Shown here: piece after piece, positions 33,274-44,416 of the stretch
Layout: every line of letters begins with the position of its first letter
Numbering within the stretch: position 1 is the stretch's first letter
Assembly (NCBI GenBank): GCA_022592435.1
Contig: JABYQS010000128.1
Span: 46,447-110,446, forward strand
Direction: 5' to 3'
From: Cerioporus squamosus
Taxonomy: Eukaryota; Basidiomycota; Agaricomycetes; Polyporales; Polyporaceae
Length of the DNA stretch: 64,000 nt
Program-made: the position numbers and the translations under genes
The notes under the pieces: model-generated
Told to the model about the DNA's origin: nothing
What the model saw: the letters and a program-made list of their open reading frames with translations, nothing else
Databases searched by the model: none

Positions 33274-35730
33274 ATGTCAGCCTATGCCATATGGAGCGCA
33301 AGGACAACCCAACTGACACATATCTTCATCAGGGTATCTGCGTCTAGTGATAAACCTCGCGATTCACCTGAGTCCGCACAGCAGCCTGTGGCCAACTCCC
33401 AAGGCTCCGAAACATCTGCTGGCTCGGGCCCTATTACCGCAAAATCGTACGTCTCAGTTGACAGGAAAAGATATAGCGGCGTGCATTGACTATCACTGTA
33501 TCCCCCACAGCCACACGAGCTCGCAGTATGTTCAATAGCAGACGCTATTGAATCTCTCATAGCTGACACTCTCGGCAGGTTTGTGATGAGAAAGATGGCC
33601 GTTATAAACGGTGAAATCCAGCTCAGGATTCGCGCGAAGACACAAGATGCTCAGAGGCAAGGAGCTACGGTTGGGGAATGGCTTTGGGACCACAGCGTGT
33701 TCACGATCGAATACATCGATCCTCACCTGTTCTCGTCCCACAAGCCTACCGACCCTGACCACTTCCCTCATATGGAACGTATGGAGGACCTGTTGAAGAT
33801 CGTTTCATTGGATGACTCGTTTGCAGACCACGTGAGCGAGCGGGATCTCTCAGACTCTCCTTGACTGCTCGTAAAACTCATGATGACCATATGTTCTAGA
33901 TCATGGATAAGTTGAAGTCCAACCTTCTTCAGGCCTGGTTGGACCTGGTAGTAGCCATAGGCTCACCAAACTCAGCCTCGGAGGTCGAACTCTCCCAAAT
34001 GGCTACGAGGCTGCTCCAAGTCCGACTCGGACCCAATTCGGCTGACAGTGGGGGGTCCTCATTGACGACGACGGATGAGGTGAAGGATGAGATCATGACC
34101 TCTGTGTTGGCGAAACCGCGAATGGTGTATATGTTGGGGTTATGTCACAAGCTCGTTGTGGCATATGTCGCCAAGAAGAACGCCAACGAAGCCCAATGGC
34201 GCCAACCCTGGGATATATTGCATGAATCGACGTGGTTGGCCTCGGAGAAGCGAGCGGGGAAAAATCTGGGTGGCGACCAGCCCTTCAATTACTACATCTG
34301 GTGAGATACTTCCAAGTCCCTTCTGACTGCTAGTGTATACTCAGAGGCACTGTGTAGCCCGGAGGCCATGGTCAAGTACATGCGATGCGAGGAGTACGAT
34401 TATGGGCACAAGATCGTGGAATTGGCATCTTCTCTTCCCACCAATCCGCAAAGTGCCGTGGCCGCTATCACAAGGGGCCGACTGAGCGGAACCCGCTCGC
34501 GCGGTCGTCCTCAGTTCGCGTCCACAACTGGGATGCAGTCGTCGGGAAGCACGGGGACCCAGGAACTCCACTATGTGCACGCCAGACACCATGAACAGTT
34601 CCTGGAGATAGCGAATATGATCAGCAGTCAGGATAATTATCTCGCCAGCCACGGTACTGCTGCTGGGCGTACGGCGGGGGCCAAACGGGATGCCGAACAG
34701 CTAGCGAAGAGATTCCTGGAAACCGTCGCATCCTTGAAGTCCGACATTCTCACTTCGTCAGACCCTGCCACCCAGTTCTCCTCTTTCTCCTCTCAAGTCA
34801 AGCTGCAGCAAGCGCGTCTTAGTGTGTACCCAAAGCGGGGAACACCCGACTGCACATTTGCCCTCTCCATTTCCGGCTTTCGCAGCAAAGTAACATCTCA
34901 AGTCGATGGTGATGCTGCTGCTGCTGCCGACTTTGTCAAGAACTTCTCGTTCCTTCAACTGTCTTCCGCTTCCGCTTCCGTCCTGGAAGAGGCACTGATG
35001 GCAGGAAACACATCTCGGGCACTGGAAATCGGGAGCAAGCTCACCAGGGCCAAGCTGTTCGACGTTCCGAATAGCCAGCATCTGCCAGCCGACGACCCTA
35101 TGGAAGAATCGCTGCTCCTCCCATACTACATCGTGGACTACAAATTGAACGGTGGCGAGGAGAAGTTGCGCCACGCGGAGAACCAGCGCCGGATGAGCAC
35201 AGCGAGCGCTGTTGCCTTCTTGCGTACCATAGGCATCACGGATTTCCCAGTCTACGGACTGGCACATGCCGGACCATACCACACTGTGTCTATGACGTGG
35301 TACTGTTCCGCTGACAAAGTAAGTTCTTCCATGCTAATCGTCGAAGTATCATTGCTGACCCTGGTTGCAGGTCATCTATATGTGCGACGGTAACGTACCT
35401 GGATTCAACATGCGACTGTCCGGCGACGTGGTCCGCTACGCCGCTTTCCTCAATCGCTTGGAGGACCACGCGTTGGAGCTAGAACGTCGCTACAGGAAGG
35501 TCGAGCCCGCTTTCCTTGGCCGTATTGCGGCTGAATATAAGCAGAACAAGCTCAGCGACGAGTCAGGGCTATGGTGGACCTCACTCAAGCAAATGGATTT
35601 ATACAAGATGTATAATCCAGAGAGAGCTGCAGCGAAAAAGGCGGCTCAGAAGGCGGCTCAGAAGGCGGCTCAGAAGGCGGCTCAGAAGGCGGCTGCCAGT
35701 GAGAAGGAGGGCGGTAAGGACAAAGCCTAA
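33274..35730 (+). CDS. Family D-C: C-module gene of pair D
   Basis: The start codon is probably split by an intron: AT at 33274-33275, intron 33276-33332 (57 nt), G at 33333, giving M-V-S-A-S-S-D-K-P. Without splicing the same frame stays open. Then E-W-L-W-D-H-S-V-F-T, a helical part (W-R-Q-P-W-D), M-R-C-E-E-Y-D, a long Ser/Gly linker, Y-P-K-R-G-T-P-D-C, then L-P-Y-Y-I-V-D-Y-K-L-N, Q-R-R-M-S-T, D-F-P-V-Y-G-L-A-H-A-G, and the last exon with Y-M-C-D-G-N, E-D-H-A-L-E-L and a Lys/Ala tail of repeated K-A-A-Q. The D (34848-34850) and D-Y-K (35136-35144) could be motifs of a PD-(D/E)xK nuclease; the ~96-residue spacing is unusual. No break seen. Confidence 0.7.
35641..35694 (+). repeat. 12-bp coding minisatellite (K-A-A-Q)
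   Basis: Four perfect units of GCGGCTCAGAAG and a partial fifth inside the last exon of D-C. It encodes a basic, alanine-rich helix at the C-terminus. Confidence 0.95.
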
Positions 35731-36100
35731 CGAGCTGTCCGTTGCGCGGACATGTGTGTACGATATAGGGAGAATTTCTGTCGGATTGGTGGTCGATAGT
35801 AGTCCTCCGATTGTATGTTGGTGAAGGAATGTTTGTATTTATTGGATCTGATGATATGTATGTTCTGAGTCTGAAAGACCACCGTTATACGAATGAGTGT
35901 CAAAGACTGCCGGGCAGTCGCACTGAGTCCCGAGCAGAGCCGCTATATCTAGAGTTATTAACCGTACAAGCGAACTATCGAATGGACCGCTGGAAGCTTG
36001 ACGACACAGGGCCTCGCTATTCCCACATACATCGTGGACGAGCTCAGACTCACGGATGTCCATCGGAAGGACCAAAAGAGGGAAGGAATCGTTGGCATAG

Positions 36101-38221
36101 TCACTTGCGCTGCCAGCGCAACGTCCAGCGCAACGACGCGCGTCCTTCCTCCGTGCACATGCGCTCTACAAGCTCCTCCCGAATGCTATCAAAACGGGCC
36201 TTGAGTTCTTCTGCGTGCTGACGCAGTCCCCAGAGGAAGTGAACGAAGCGAACCATGCCGTCCTCGCACGCATCGAACCGGTGTTGCGTGGTGTTGCAAT
36301 CAGTGATGTAAATACACTGACAGCCGCGAGCGTGAGTCACTCCCTCAAGTCAGGTAGGAAGCGGCAGGTGACGTACATTGTCCGCAGATGAGTACCACGT
36401 CGAAGAGACGTAGCCGTATTGTCCGCTCGTGGCGAGCCCGTAGACAGGGAAGTCCTTGATCCCCAAAGTTGCGAGGAACTTCGCGGCGCTCACACAGTTC
36501 AAGCGCTGCTTGTTCCGTGTTGAGTCATCGAGACCACACTCGTGAGTTTGATGGATGACCAGCAGGACAGGGAGATGGAGTACATGGCGCGAAGCGTTTC
36601 GGTCTGCAGCCGTCGTGACTGCTGACTCAGCCTGCGGGATGGATGGGACAACAAGGAACGATATGTCCTGCAGTAAAGCCCGTGCGCCGTCGAGGTCGAG
36701 GTCGCCTTGCAGGCCATTCAGGAGGTCGTTGATGGCGAGGGAGATCCCAGCGTCGATGAACCCGCCCACCGGATACCGTTGCACCCGCGCTTTGAGCTTC
36801 TCAACTTCGTCCTCAGCCGTATCTTGTGGAGTCCAGGTCTTATCCCGAGGGCTCTTTGCATCGGTCAACAGATCGCAGAGGAACGCCACGTCGTCCTTCA
36901 CTAGACTTGTGTATTCGTATGTGTCGCACATTTCTCTCCCGACGTTCTGCAAAGACTCCACCTCAGAATGATCCGAGTCCAAACGGGCTCTGGCTGTCCT
37001 TATCATGTCGGCTAGTGCACTGTGTTCCTTCTGCATGAGGGCGATATGCCTACGAATGACACGGACAAACCCTGTATGGGGCATCTGCACGAGCCCTTCT
37101 GGTTCAGACGGGAGCACGGCATCGTACTCTGCACAGCGCAAGTAGTTCACTTGTGTGTTGCACCTGTGGAACAAACCGTCAATGGAGTTCCCGCAAACAT
37201 CACGCGAGTTTGAGTACGCTCACAGCTGGAAGTCTAGCACTATCACGAGGCCAGGTTCGGAGCGCAGCAGTCCGAAGCACCAGCTCATGGCGTCATCCCA
37301 AAGCTTGAGTGTCCGAACACTGTCGTTGGCCGACTTCTGCCATGCCTCTGCTTTCGCGAGCATAGAGAGTACCTCGAGGGCGGGATGGTACCTTGGGTCA
37401 TAGCCGAATTCGCCAGGCTGCACCGCGAAGCCACCATGACCGACTTCGGAGGGACTGGTCTCTTGCCGAATCTGCATGGCACCAGATCATCAACAAGCTT
37501 GACCCAGTCGATTCAGACAGAGACATACCTCGTGTGGACTCGGGAGGGGATACATGAGTTTGTAGTATCGGTTGAGCACCTTGGCGTGCCTCTTGTGCAC
37601 AGGTCCTGTCCGAAGGAGCGACAGTGTGAGAACGCGGTGGTCCAATGACCACTGCGCAACGCTCAGCACTATGTTCCTTGGTACTGGCTCCTTCATCATT
37701 ATCTTATGATACTTCTTCTCTCTATCCTCTTCTGACACCCTGTCCTCTTCAGAGAATAGTGGTTCATCAAGAGGCCTGTCACAGGGGTCAGTTGTGGTCC
37801 ACGGGCCCGCCGACTGTGAGCGCGCTTGTATACCATTCATCTGAACATGATGACCATACAAAGCTGGCAATCAAAGTCAGTCGCGAACGACTGCAACATG
37901 TTACATGTAGGGACGTACGAGGGACAAGGGCGACGTATGTCAGTGGTGCTCACCCCTCTTGCGCTTGCAAGCGATGTTCTCAAACTTCAGATTGTTCGTC
38001 AGCAAGATATCGGTAGAACAAGCCCTTACGACGAACCTTTCTCTCATTGAATGCTCGAGAGCCTCAAAAGGATCAGGTACTGTTGACGGGGTTTGCGATT
38101 CAACCTAGCGCTTGAGATCAGAGTGCAGTTCGAGTTACGGCCAACCATCAAGTTGTTAGGGCGGACAGACCGTGCACCGTTCAAGCCACGCAAGAACTGC
38201 TTCGACATGCATATCCGTCAT
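36101..38221 (-). CDS. Family E-C: lone C-module gene
   Basis: Minus strand, tail-to-tail with D-C. The N-terminal exons are tentative (ATG at 38221; exons near 37980-38060 with E-H-S-M-R-E-R-F). Firm parts: Q-W-S-L-D-H-R-V-L-T-L-S (matching W-S-L-D-Y-H-V-L-T of copy B), L-W-D-D-A-M-S-W-C-F-G, L-R-C-A-E-Y-D, V-Q-R-Y-P-V-G-G-F-I-D-A-G, L-P-V-L-L-V-I-H-Q (where D-C and F-C have D-Y-K), Q-R-L-N-C-V-S-A-A-K-F, D-F-P-V-Y-G-L-A-T-S-G-Q-Y-G-Y-V-S and the last exon with Y-I-T-D-C-N-T and E-E-G-R-A-S-L-R-W, ending W-Q-R-K. No N-module lies upstream within 2 kb. Closest in motifs to copy B. The nuclease-like site is degenerate, so it is likely non-catalytic if functional. Confidence 0.66.
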
Positions 38222-40244
38222 GACGATAGAGGAGTGCCAAAAGCGAGAAGCGGCTGAGAGGAATGCTGGGCGACTATGCGAGGGAAACATGAGCAACTCA
38301 CCACGCCCTTACCACGACGGCGCTCGCTAACGTCACATAGCCGCCAGTCAATACATGTCAGGACGCAGCACTCAAGGCAGAGCAAGCCACACTCACCGTA
38401 CAACAGATATGTGGTGTTCTCGCACTATGCTACATATACTGCAACCTTGAAGCTCTCGCCGAAGGCGCCTTGAGGCAGTGAAGCTCGTCGAGTGGGATGA
38501 GGAGAGCGCGAGTGACGCTTGACTGTGCCGCAGCAAGGCCGATGCTAGTGGCTGAAACACTCGCGAACTCCAGAATGGCACGACGCCCGACGAGCGACGT
38601 CTGTTATCGTGTCGCGATGACGAGATCCCCGCCATACGGCTGGCATGACGTCTTGAGCTCCGGGACTCCATCTCGCTCAGGACGCAGTATGATCGGTGAT
38701 AGGAAGGGCTACCAGAACAGCGAAGCGTGCAAACGGCCTATGATTGCCTGAAGAAGATCATCCTTTAGAAGATTGGGAAGAAGAGGCAATGATGTTCCTC
38801 GTACCAGTATATCGGATGCAAGCGCATGCTAACACAAGTTCGACCGAACGCAGCATTATCCTGTCCAGGGCGTGCTCCGAGAATCCCGGCCAATCGCCAC
38901 AGGGGAGAGAATTCCCTCCTCAGGAGTGGAAATCTGTACCGACGCTTCTAAGCTTCGAGTGACGGTGACACAGCCCCGCGGCAAGACCGTGGTGGTTAGC
39001 TAGAAGCAGCCAACATCACCGGTCCCCCTGGCCACAGGTACCGGGTCGGCGAACGGTAAACTTCGTACTCCGGTGCTTGGAAGGCGGCCACTCTCCTCCG
39101 CTCTCGGTCGAAGACGCCACATGTCGAGACCGGCGAATTCGGGACGACATCCCAGCGCGGCACAAGGTACCGCCATGGAAGCGCTACTTTCTGAGCCCAC
39201 TGCAGCAGCCGCTCCGCTCAATATGCACTCGCCCAATGCCATCATAGTAGCGTCGACACGACGCACGATTGACGGGGGCGAGAGGGTGGCTCGAACCAAG
39301 GGCGAGACTCCCGGTAGCTGACTCAGTACCGGAGCAGGAGCAGGAGGAGTAAGTTTCAGACGACGGAGTGGCAAAGAGCCGTACCGAGGTCTGCAGACGT
39401 CCTTCCCAGCTGACCACACTCCAGAGCAGGATATGGTGCTCGTCCGCATGAGATCCCGCAGTGAGTTCTCAGAGCCTCGGAGGTGAGGCAAGCGAGCCTC
39501 GGCGAGACCCTGCAGGCACCGGTAGAAAATGGAAGTACAACAGTAATCCACTCACAGAGACTCAAGTCAAGAACTCACCGTCTTACGCTGATGGTTGCAA
39601 GAATCTGTCGCGATTGGTCGGTCGTCGGGTCGAGCCCAAGCACGGCGCGTGTAGGCTTGACTCTATGGGAGAGTGGCACTGCCAGCAGGCTGCAATCCAG
39701 TTTTGCATGTAAGTACCAGTAAGTGCTGCCTATCCAAGTGTAGGTTGCCCACGTATTCGCTTGCGTTCGAGTCCCGTGTACGCTGACGTTGAACTTGAAC
39801 AACTTGGTAGAACACCAAGAGGTCCGAGGCCGCAGGAGGCCGCTGTCAAGCCTTGAAACAGATTAGATAAACTCGCTTAGATTACCGAGCCGCCTGGTAA
39901 ACTTTGCACCTTGCTCAAGCTTGGCATTCAGTATTCCACGGTTCTCTCTTCCCAACCTTGTCCCAACCAACGATGTTCAGACAGTGTACATAGTCTATCA
40001 TATAGAACAGTAACTCATTCATGAATTTAGAAGCGTCCTTCTGCTCACTTAACTCTGATGTCCGAGGTCGTCTAGCCTTGCCGTCAGAGGCTTGCTATAG
40101 CCTCCGCCATCCCAGCTGTCTTGCACTGGTTCTTCCTGCCTGATGGAACGCTTGGAACAAAAGCGACGTCGATGCCGGCGGCGTGAGCGCGTCACGGTTT
40201 CTAACTTTCAAGCGCGGGGTACATAGCCGGAGCGTGGACACACG
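38222..40244. other. Long intergenic stretch (2 kb)
   Basis: No supported gene. The longest open frame (39000-39551, minus) is Ala/Ser/Arg-rich with no motif and no splice context. No tRNA, repeat or transposon end was recognised. Confidence 0.5.
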
Positions 40245-40252
40245 GATATAAG
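40245..40252 (+). promoter_or_regulatory. TATA box of secreted-protein gene
   Basis: GATATAAG about 105 bp before the ATG at 40353. Confidence 0.55.
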
Positions 40253-40352
40253 GACGGGTGACAGGCTGGTGAGTTGGCCGCATCCCCTCCGCCTCCTCTT
40301 CCTTCTCTTCGTTTGTCCTCGTCCTCCTTCGCCTTCTGCTCTCGTTGCCGCC

Positions 40353-41130
40353 ATGTTCGCCCTCAACCTCCTCACCCTCGCGTTCGCCGCCACCGCCACC
40401 GTAGCCCTTCCCGCTGCGAAGAGGGACCTTGCTCCCTCCTGCAACCTCCTCGGTGGTGGAGCATTCGATACTGCCACGAACTTCACGCTCGCGGCATGGA
40501 ACACGACACTCCCCAACGCGAACAACACGGGCGTGCCACTCGTCCTCGGCCAAGCAGGGGCCATTCCTGGAGCTGAGTTCAAGGTGTTGTCGGTACGTCC
40601 GCCCCCCCAATCCATGGCTGTGGACTCTCGGCTGACAGTGGTCCTGCCCAGACCTTCGCGTCATACCCATTCAACCAGTACCCCAGCATGTCGCTCGACA
40701 AGGGCCGCCTCATCCCCCATGGCACGACTGTGGCCCCGGCGCAGGCTGGAACCGTTCCCGATGGTTCAGAGCCCGGCTTCGTCACGAGCAACACCGTGGA
40801 CCCCGAGCAAGGCCCCCAGATTTACTGTGCCGTGGTGAGCTTCCCCGCCTCTACTAAACGTGCCCCGCATATGCTGATTGAGCCTCTTCCTCCTTCCCTG
40901 CTTCGAATCCTTGCGCGCGTCTTCTCGCTTCGCTCCCGCGACAGGCGGACATCGATCCTGCGGGTCACGGCACCGGCCACCCGTTCCTCGCTGTGAACGG
41001 CGACACGGATTCCTTCGCGCTCTGCAAGGACGGCTCGCAGAACAACGTCGTGTTTAAGCCGACGTCTGGCAAGAGCTACGACCTCGCCTCGTGCTATGCC
41101 GTCAAGGTTCAGCTCATCTACGATTTCTGA
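40353..41130 (+). CDS. Small secreted protein, unknown function
   Basis: Exons 40353-40592, 40652-40834 and 40945-41130, all phase 0, give 202 aa. Signal peptide M-F-A-L-N-L-L-T-L-A-F-A-A-T-A-T-V-A-L-P followed by A-A-K-R, a Kex2-like K-R site. The mature part is about 175 aa with N-glycosylation sites (N-F-T, N-T-T, N-N-T) and few cysteines (C-N-L, Y-C-A, L-C-K, S-C-Y). It ends K-V-Q-L-I-Y-D-F. It resembles the many uncharacterised secreted beta-sandwich-like proteins of wood- and litter-decay basidiomycetes; no enzyme motif seen. Well-formed and probably expressed extracellularly. Confidence 0.85.
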
Positions 41131-41875
41131 GCTGTGCCGCGCCCACCCCCCATCACGATCTCACGTTAGTCTTTGGCGGAAAGACATGACTGAATAGGAC
41201 AGGACAGTGCACCGTTCGCACGGACTTTCGCTTTCGTCTCCTCTACTCTTTTTGGGACCATCTTCTCTCATAGCAGTACTCACTTGTGGTTCGATGTCTT
41301 CGTGCCGTAATGTTGTGGTCGGTACTTTGCAGTAGCCGCACAATGCGTACATTCGTTTCCCGTCTCTTGCCTTCGTACGACGTGGTACAATCCAGTGGCC
41401 GACATGAGGTGTGTTACGGGTTTGCGGCGTACCACGGCGCTACATGCCAGCCGCGTTCGTCCAGTTAGAACCAACACCTACCAACACCATCTTGCGCTCA
41501 AGTAAGGACCGTCTACAAACCATCTGCGCCCGAAACCACAATCACTGTTTCGCCGTCGCCCATCTTACACCCCGGTCTCGCGCTCGATGGCCATTGCTCC
41601 AACACTTATTCTGTTCGCCACGCCGAGCCTGCGCTTCAATCAGACATCAGCGCACCGGCCAACTCTGCCAGTTCGAGCTTGTCCTGATGAAGGGCGGATC
41701 AGTTATAGTCGTTTGGGTGGGCAGAGTACTTAGTGCCAGCGTCGAAAGGTGCGCGAAGGCTGATCTCGATCACAGATGCTAGATCCTGGGGCAGAGCTCC
41801 GCAACGCCCGCTTACAGCATACGATGGGACCTGGGTTACTGCAGCACTCCCGCCGTACGGATTGCAACGAGACTG
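41131..41875. other. Intergenic between convergent genes
   Basis: 3' regions of the secreted-protein gene (+) and the ASXH gene (-). No gene or repeat seen. Confidence 0.5.
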
Positions 41876-43216
41876 TCACAGGCCATCCACACATCCGCGG
41901 AGATAGAACAGCGTCGCTACCCTCTCTCGCGCTCCCCGCTCCTGGAGCAGCTGGGCATCGATCTGGTCTCGCATCTCCTCGCGCCAACGCCATAACGTGA
42001 ACGCCTTCCACGCCCGCACTGCGATCATGTTCTTGAGCTCCTCCGATGGCGCGCCCTCCGGCGTGAGGGCGTTTGGACACGCCGCGACGTCCTGCTCGTA
42101 CTTGCCCGAGTTGCTGACGCGCCCGTCGACGTCGAGGACCCCGCGCTCCAGTGCGACAGGATCTGCGATATCGTCCATGGAAAGAACCGTCCCGTCGACT
42201 TCATGGGATCCAGACACGAGGAGCGACGGGTGCAGAGAGCGCTTCGTCCCTGGCGATAGGAGGAAGGTTACGGTGTGCGAGTTCGGGCTGATTGAGTCAA
42301 CCTGCCAAGCGGAGCCTTTTCAGCGCAAGGAAGGTCTTGGGCGTGTCTGGGAAGTGCGTACCAGGAGGTCCTTCTCGATTGTGAGACTTCGTGCTGGGAA
42401 GGTCCGCTTGTACACGATGACGTCCCCCTCCTGGATAAGCCCTTGCTTCGCAAGGAAGGTCAGGTCCAGGACGGGCGCGTGCTTTCTGCGGACCAACGGT
42501 CAGTCAGCACAGCGCGTGCATATCCAGGTAGGGCTTACTTCTTGGGATTCTGGGTCGGCCGGTGGTTCTGGTCCCAGCTTTCGTCTTTCCATGGCGCATG
42601 GAGGGTGCCGACCTGCGCACCCTCCTTGAACGCGTCGAGATCGTCGGCTGCCTTCGTACCTAGCCAGGAGGAGAACAGGTGATCCTGCCACGTGTGCGCG
42701 GCAGAGAGAAAGAACGGCGACGTGAAGATGGTGGGGTCGAGCGTAGCTGGGGTCCGGTCGACGTCGACGTCCATCTGGCAATCCGCAGACTGCTGCTGCG
42801 ACTGGAAGTCTGGGTGCGTGGGACACACCGAGGGCCTATACGTCAAGAATGCAGTGGGCGGGAGCAGCGAGCAGAGTTGCAGCTGCGACTCTTCGGAAAG
42901 CTCGAGGAAGTTGTTGTAATTGAGAACGTTCTGTATGTCGTCGGAAGGCGGTTCAGTCCTGCGGTCGCAACGGAGTGCCACCATGTTGCTCACTTACCGA
43001 TATATCCACTTTGGTCAGCTCGCTCTTTGAGTTTGTCAACAGGTATTCCAGATCGTGCGCTGGTCCCTTTGCAACACTGGTTCGTGCCTTGCGTTTGCCC
43101 TGAGCTGCAGGACTCGGATCTGCCGTCTCTGCAGGCTTCCTGACCGGTGCTTTGGCGGGGGTACGGGTGCTGCGACGTGGGCGCGTCGAGTTTGTTGTCT
43201 CGGACGTTTCTGCCAT
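41876..43216 (-). CDS. ASXH (Asx-homology/DEUBAD-like) domain protein
   Basis: Exons from ATG 43216 to the stop at 41876. The N-terminus is basic and low complexity (R-R-S-T-R-T-P-A-K), likely nuclear. It is followed by the ASX homology block: H-D-L-E-Y-L-L-T-N-S-K-S-E-L-T-K-V-D-I-S, intron, N-V-L-N-Y-N-N-F-L-E-L and L-Q-L-C-S-L-L-P-P-T-A-F. Animal Asx-type proteins use this fold to activate the BAP1/Calypso deubiquitinase on chromatin; fungal members are poorly known, so a chromatin/ubiquitin role is inferred. Then W-Q-D-H-L-F-S-S-W-L, Y-K-R-T-F and a helical C-terminus with W-R-W-R-E-E-M-R-D-Q-I. No break seen. Confidence 0.76.
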
Positions 43217-43621
43217 GGGTCTGCTTTCTGCCTACTGTCGTAAAACATATGTTCTCGCTGAAGTGGTTACTCAGATACTCAAGTACTCACGCCTCGTGGT
43301 GGTCGAAGGTAAAGGGAGGTGCATGAACTGATAAGATAAGATGGTATCACTGACTTCAGTTTCGGCGCTTCAGCAGAATAATGATCTCCTCGTCCCAACT
43401 CGTCCCCTTCGACGTCCTCCTGCTCCTGCTCCTGCTCGATGGCCCTTCTGTGCGAACACCAGAATGCATAATCCCTTTCTGCGTATATTTAGCTCTTCCT
43501 CAGCATATGGCTTGATGTTGTGCTTCGAACAGCCATGGAATGGCTGATGCTTGCAACGAGGGCATGCTGCGAACATGGAAGTGGACCGTGCATGTAAGTC
43601 TGCTTTGAGTATTCTTATACC
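43217..43621. other. Intergenic, no gene seen
   Basis: Between the 5' end of the ASXH gene and the 3' end of the GH5 remnant. No motif or repeat. Confidence 0.5.
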
Positions 43622-44416
43622 TCACACTGATCCCGCCTGTCCTACGTGACTCCGCAATACCTTGTTCAACCCCTGCCTCTCGACGCAGTTCTCGAACTTG
43701 AAGCTTTCCGCCAGTCTATCCAGGTCCTCCTTCGACATCCCTCTGAAATGCTCCGCCCACTCGCCAACCAGGAACTCGCTGATGAGCATACACCGCGCCA
43801 GCCGGGCGACACGGCCTTCGACTGTCCAGACAGGGTATGGATACAGTCGACGGTGTTCCTCGTCCGGTACGTTGTCCTCGATGAGCTGCACAATAGGCCT
43901 GTACACGTCGCGCACGTACTTGTCGTCTGCGCCCCAAGAGTCGGCGGCCAGGCGGTACTTCTTCGCGAGGAAGTCGGCGAAGAGCTGTCGGTACGATGTC
44001 TCAGGAGAGACGTACACCATCCCCTGGAAGCCGATGTCCTTGTACAGCCAGATCGACCAGCTCAAGCGATCCTGATGTCAGTCATGCGTCAGGTGCGAAG
44101 ATCCCCTCCCTCACAGCCCATGGAGAGACTTGCCTTCGCGTAGAGCTCAAGCTGGTCGTTCAGGACATTGTAGCGTCGCTCGTTGATCTCGTTCATCTCA
44201 TCTCCCTCGTACTCCTTCCGGGCATACACAGGGCCCCACTCGCCGTTCCAGACGCAGAGCCCGCGCTCATCCATCCACGCTCGCTTCTTCTCGTAGCTCC
44301 GTTTCATACGCCTGCGCTGTTCTTCGGTGCGCGCGTATGGCTCGGGCGCGTTAGGGAAGCCGTAGAGGGAGTAGTCGTGGATGGCATAGGCGGTGTTCGT
44401 CCAGCGCGTCATCGTC
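43622..44416 (-). pseudogene. Glycoside hydrolase family 5, 5' half missing
   Basis: C-terminal half of a GH5-type glycosidase. From the break inwards: M-T-R-W-T-N-T-A-Y-A-I-H-D-Y-S, R-R-M-K-R-S-Y-E-K-K, then the nucleophile strand C-V-W-N-G-E-W-G-P-V-Y-A, D-Q-L-E-L-Y-A-K, and after an intron W-S-I-W-L-Y-K-D-I-G-F-Q-G-M-V-Y. The remainder is a helical tail of about 110 aa. The N-terminal half, with the acid/base Glu and the start codon, is absent: at 44417 the sequence becomes the duplicated BAR segment. The intron 44133-44072 has a GC donor (AAG-GCAAGT) with AG acceptor. Function lost unless a fused transcript exists. Confidence 0.82.

Noticed and set aside
24995..38221. Copies C and E-C as one pair split by later insertion of pair D
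   Set aside because: On the minus strand the N-module of C would lie downstream of the C-module of E-C, the opposite of the order in A, B, D and F.
39000..39551. 183-codon minus-strand open frame
   Set aside because: No recognised motif, no paralogue in the window, biased composition.
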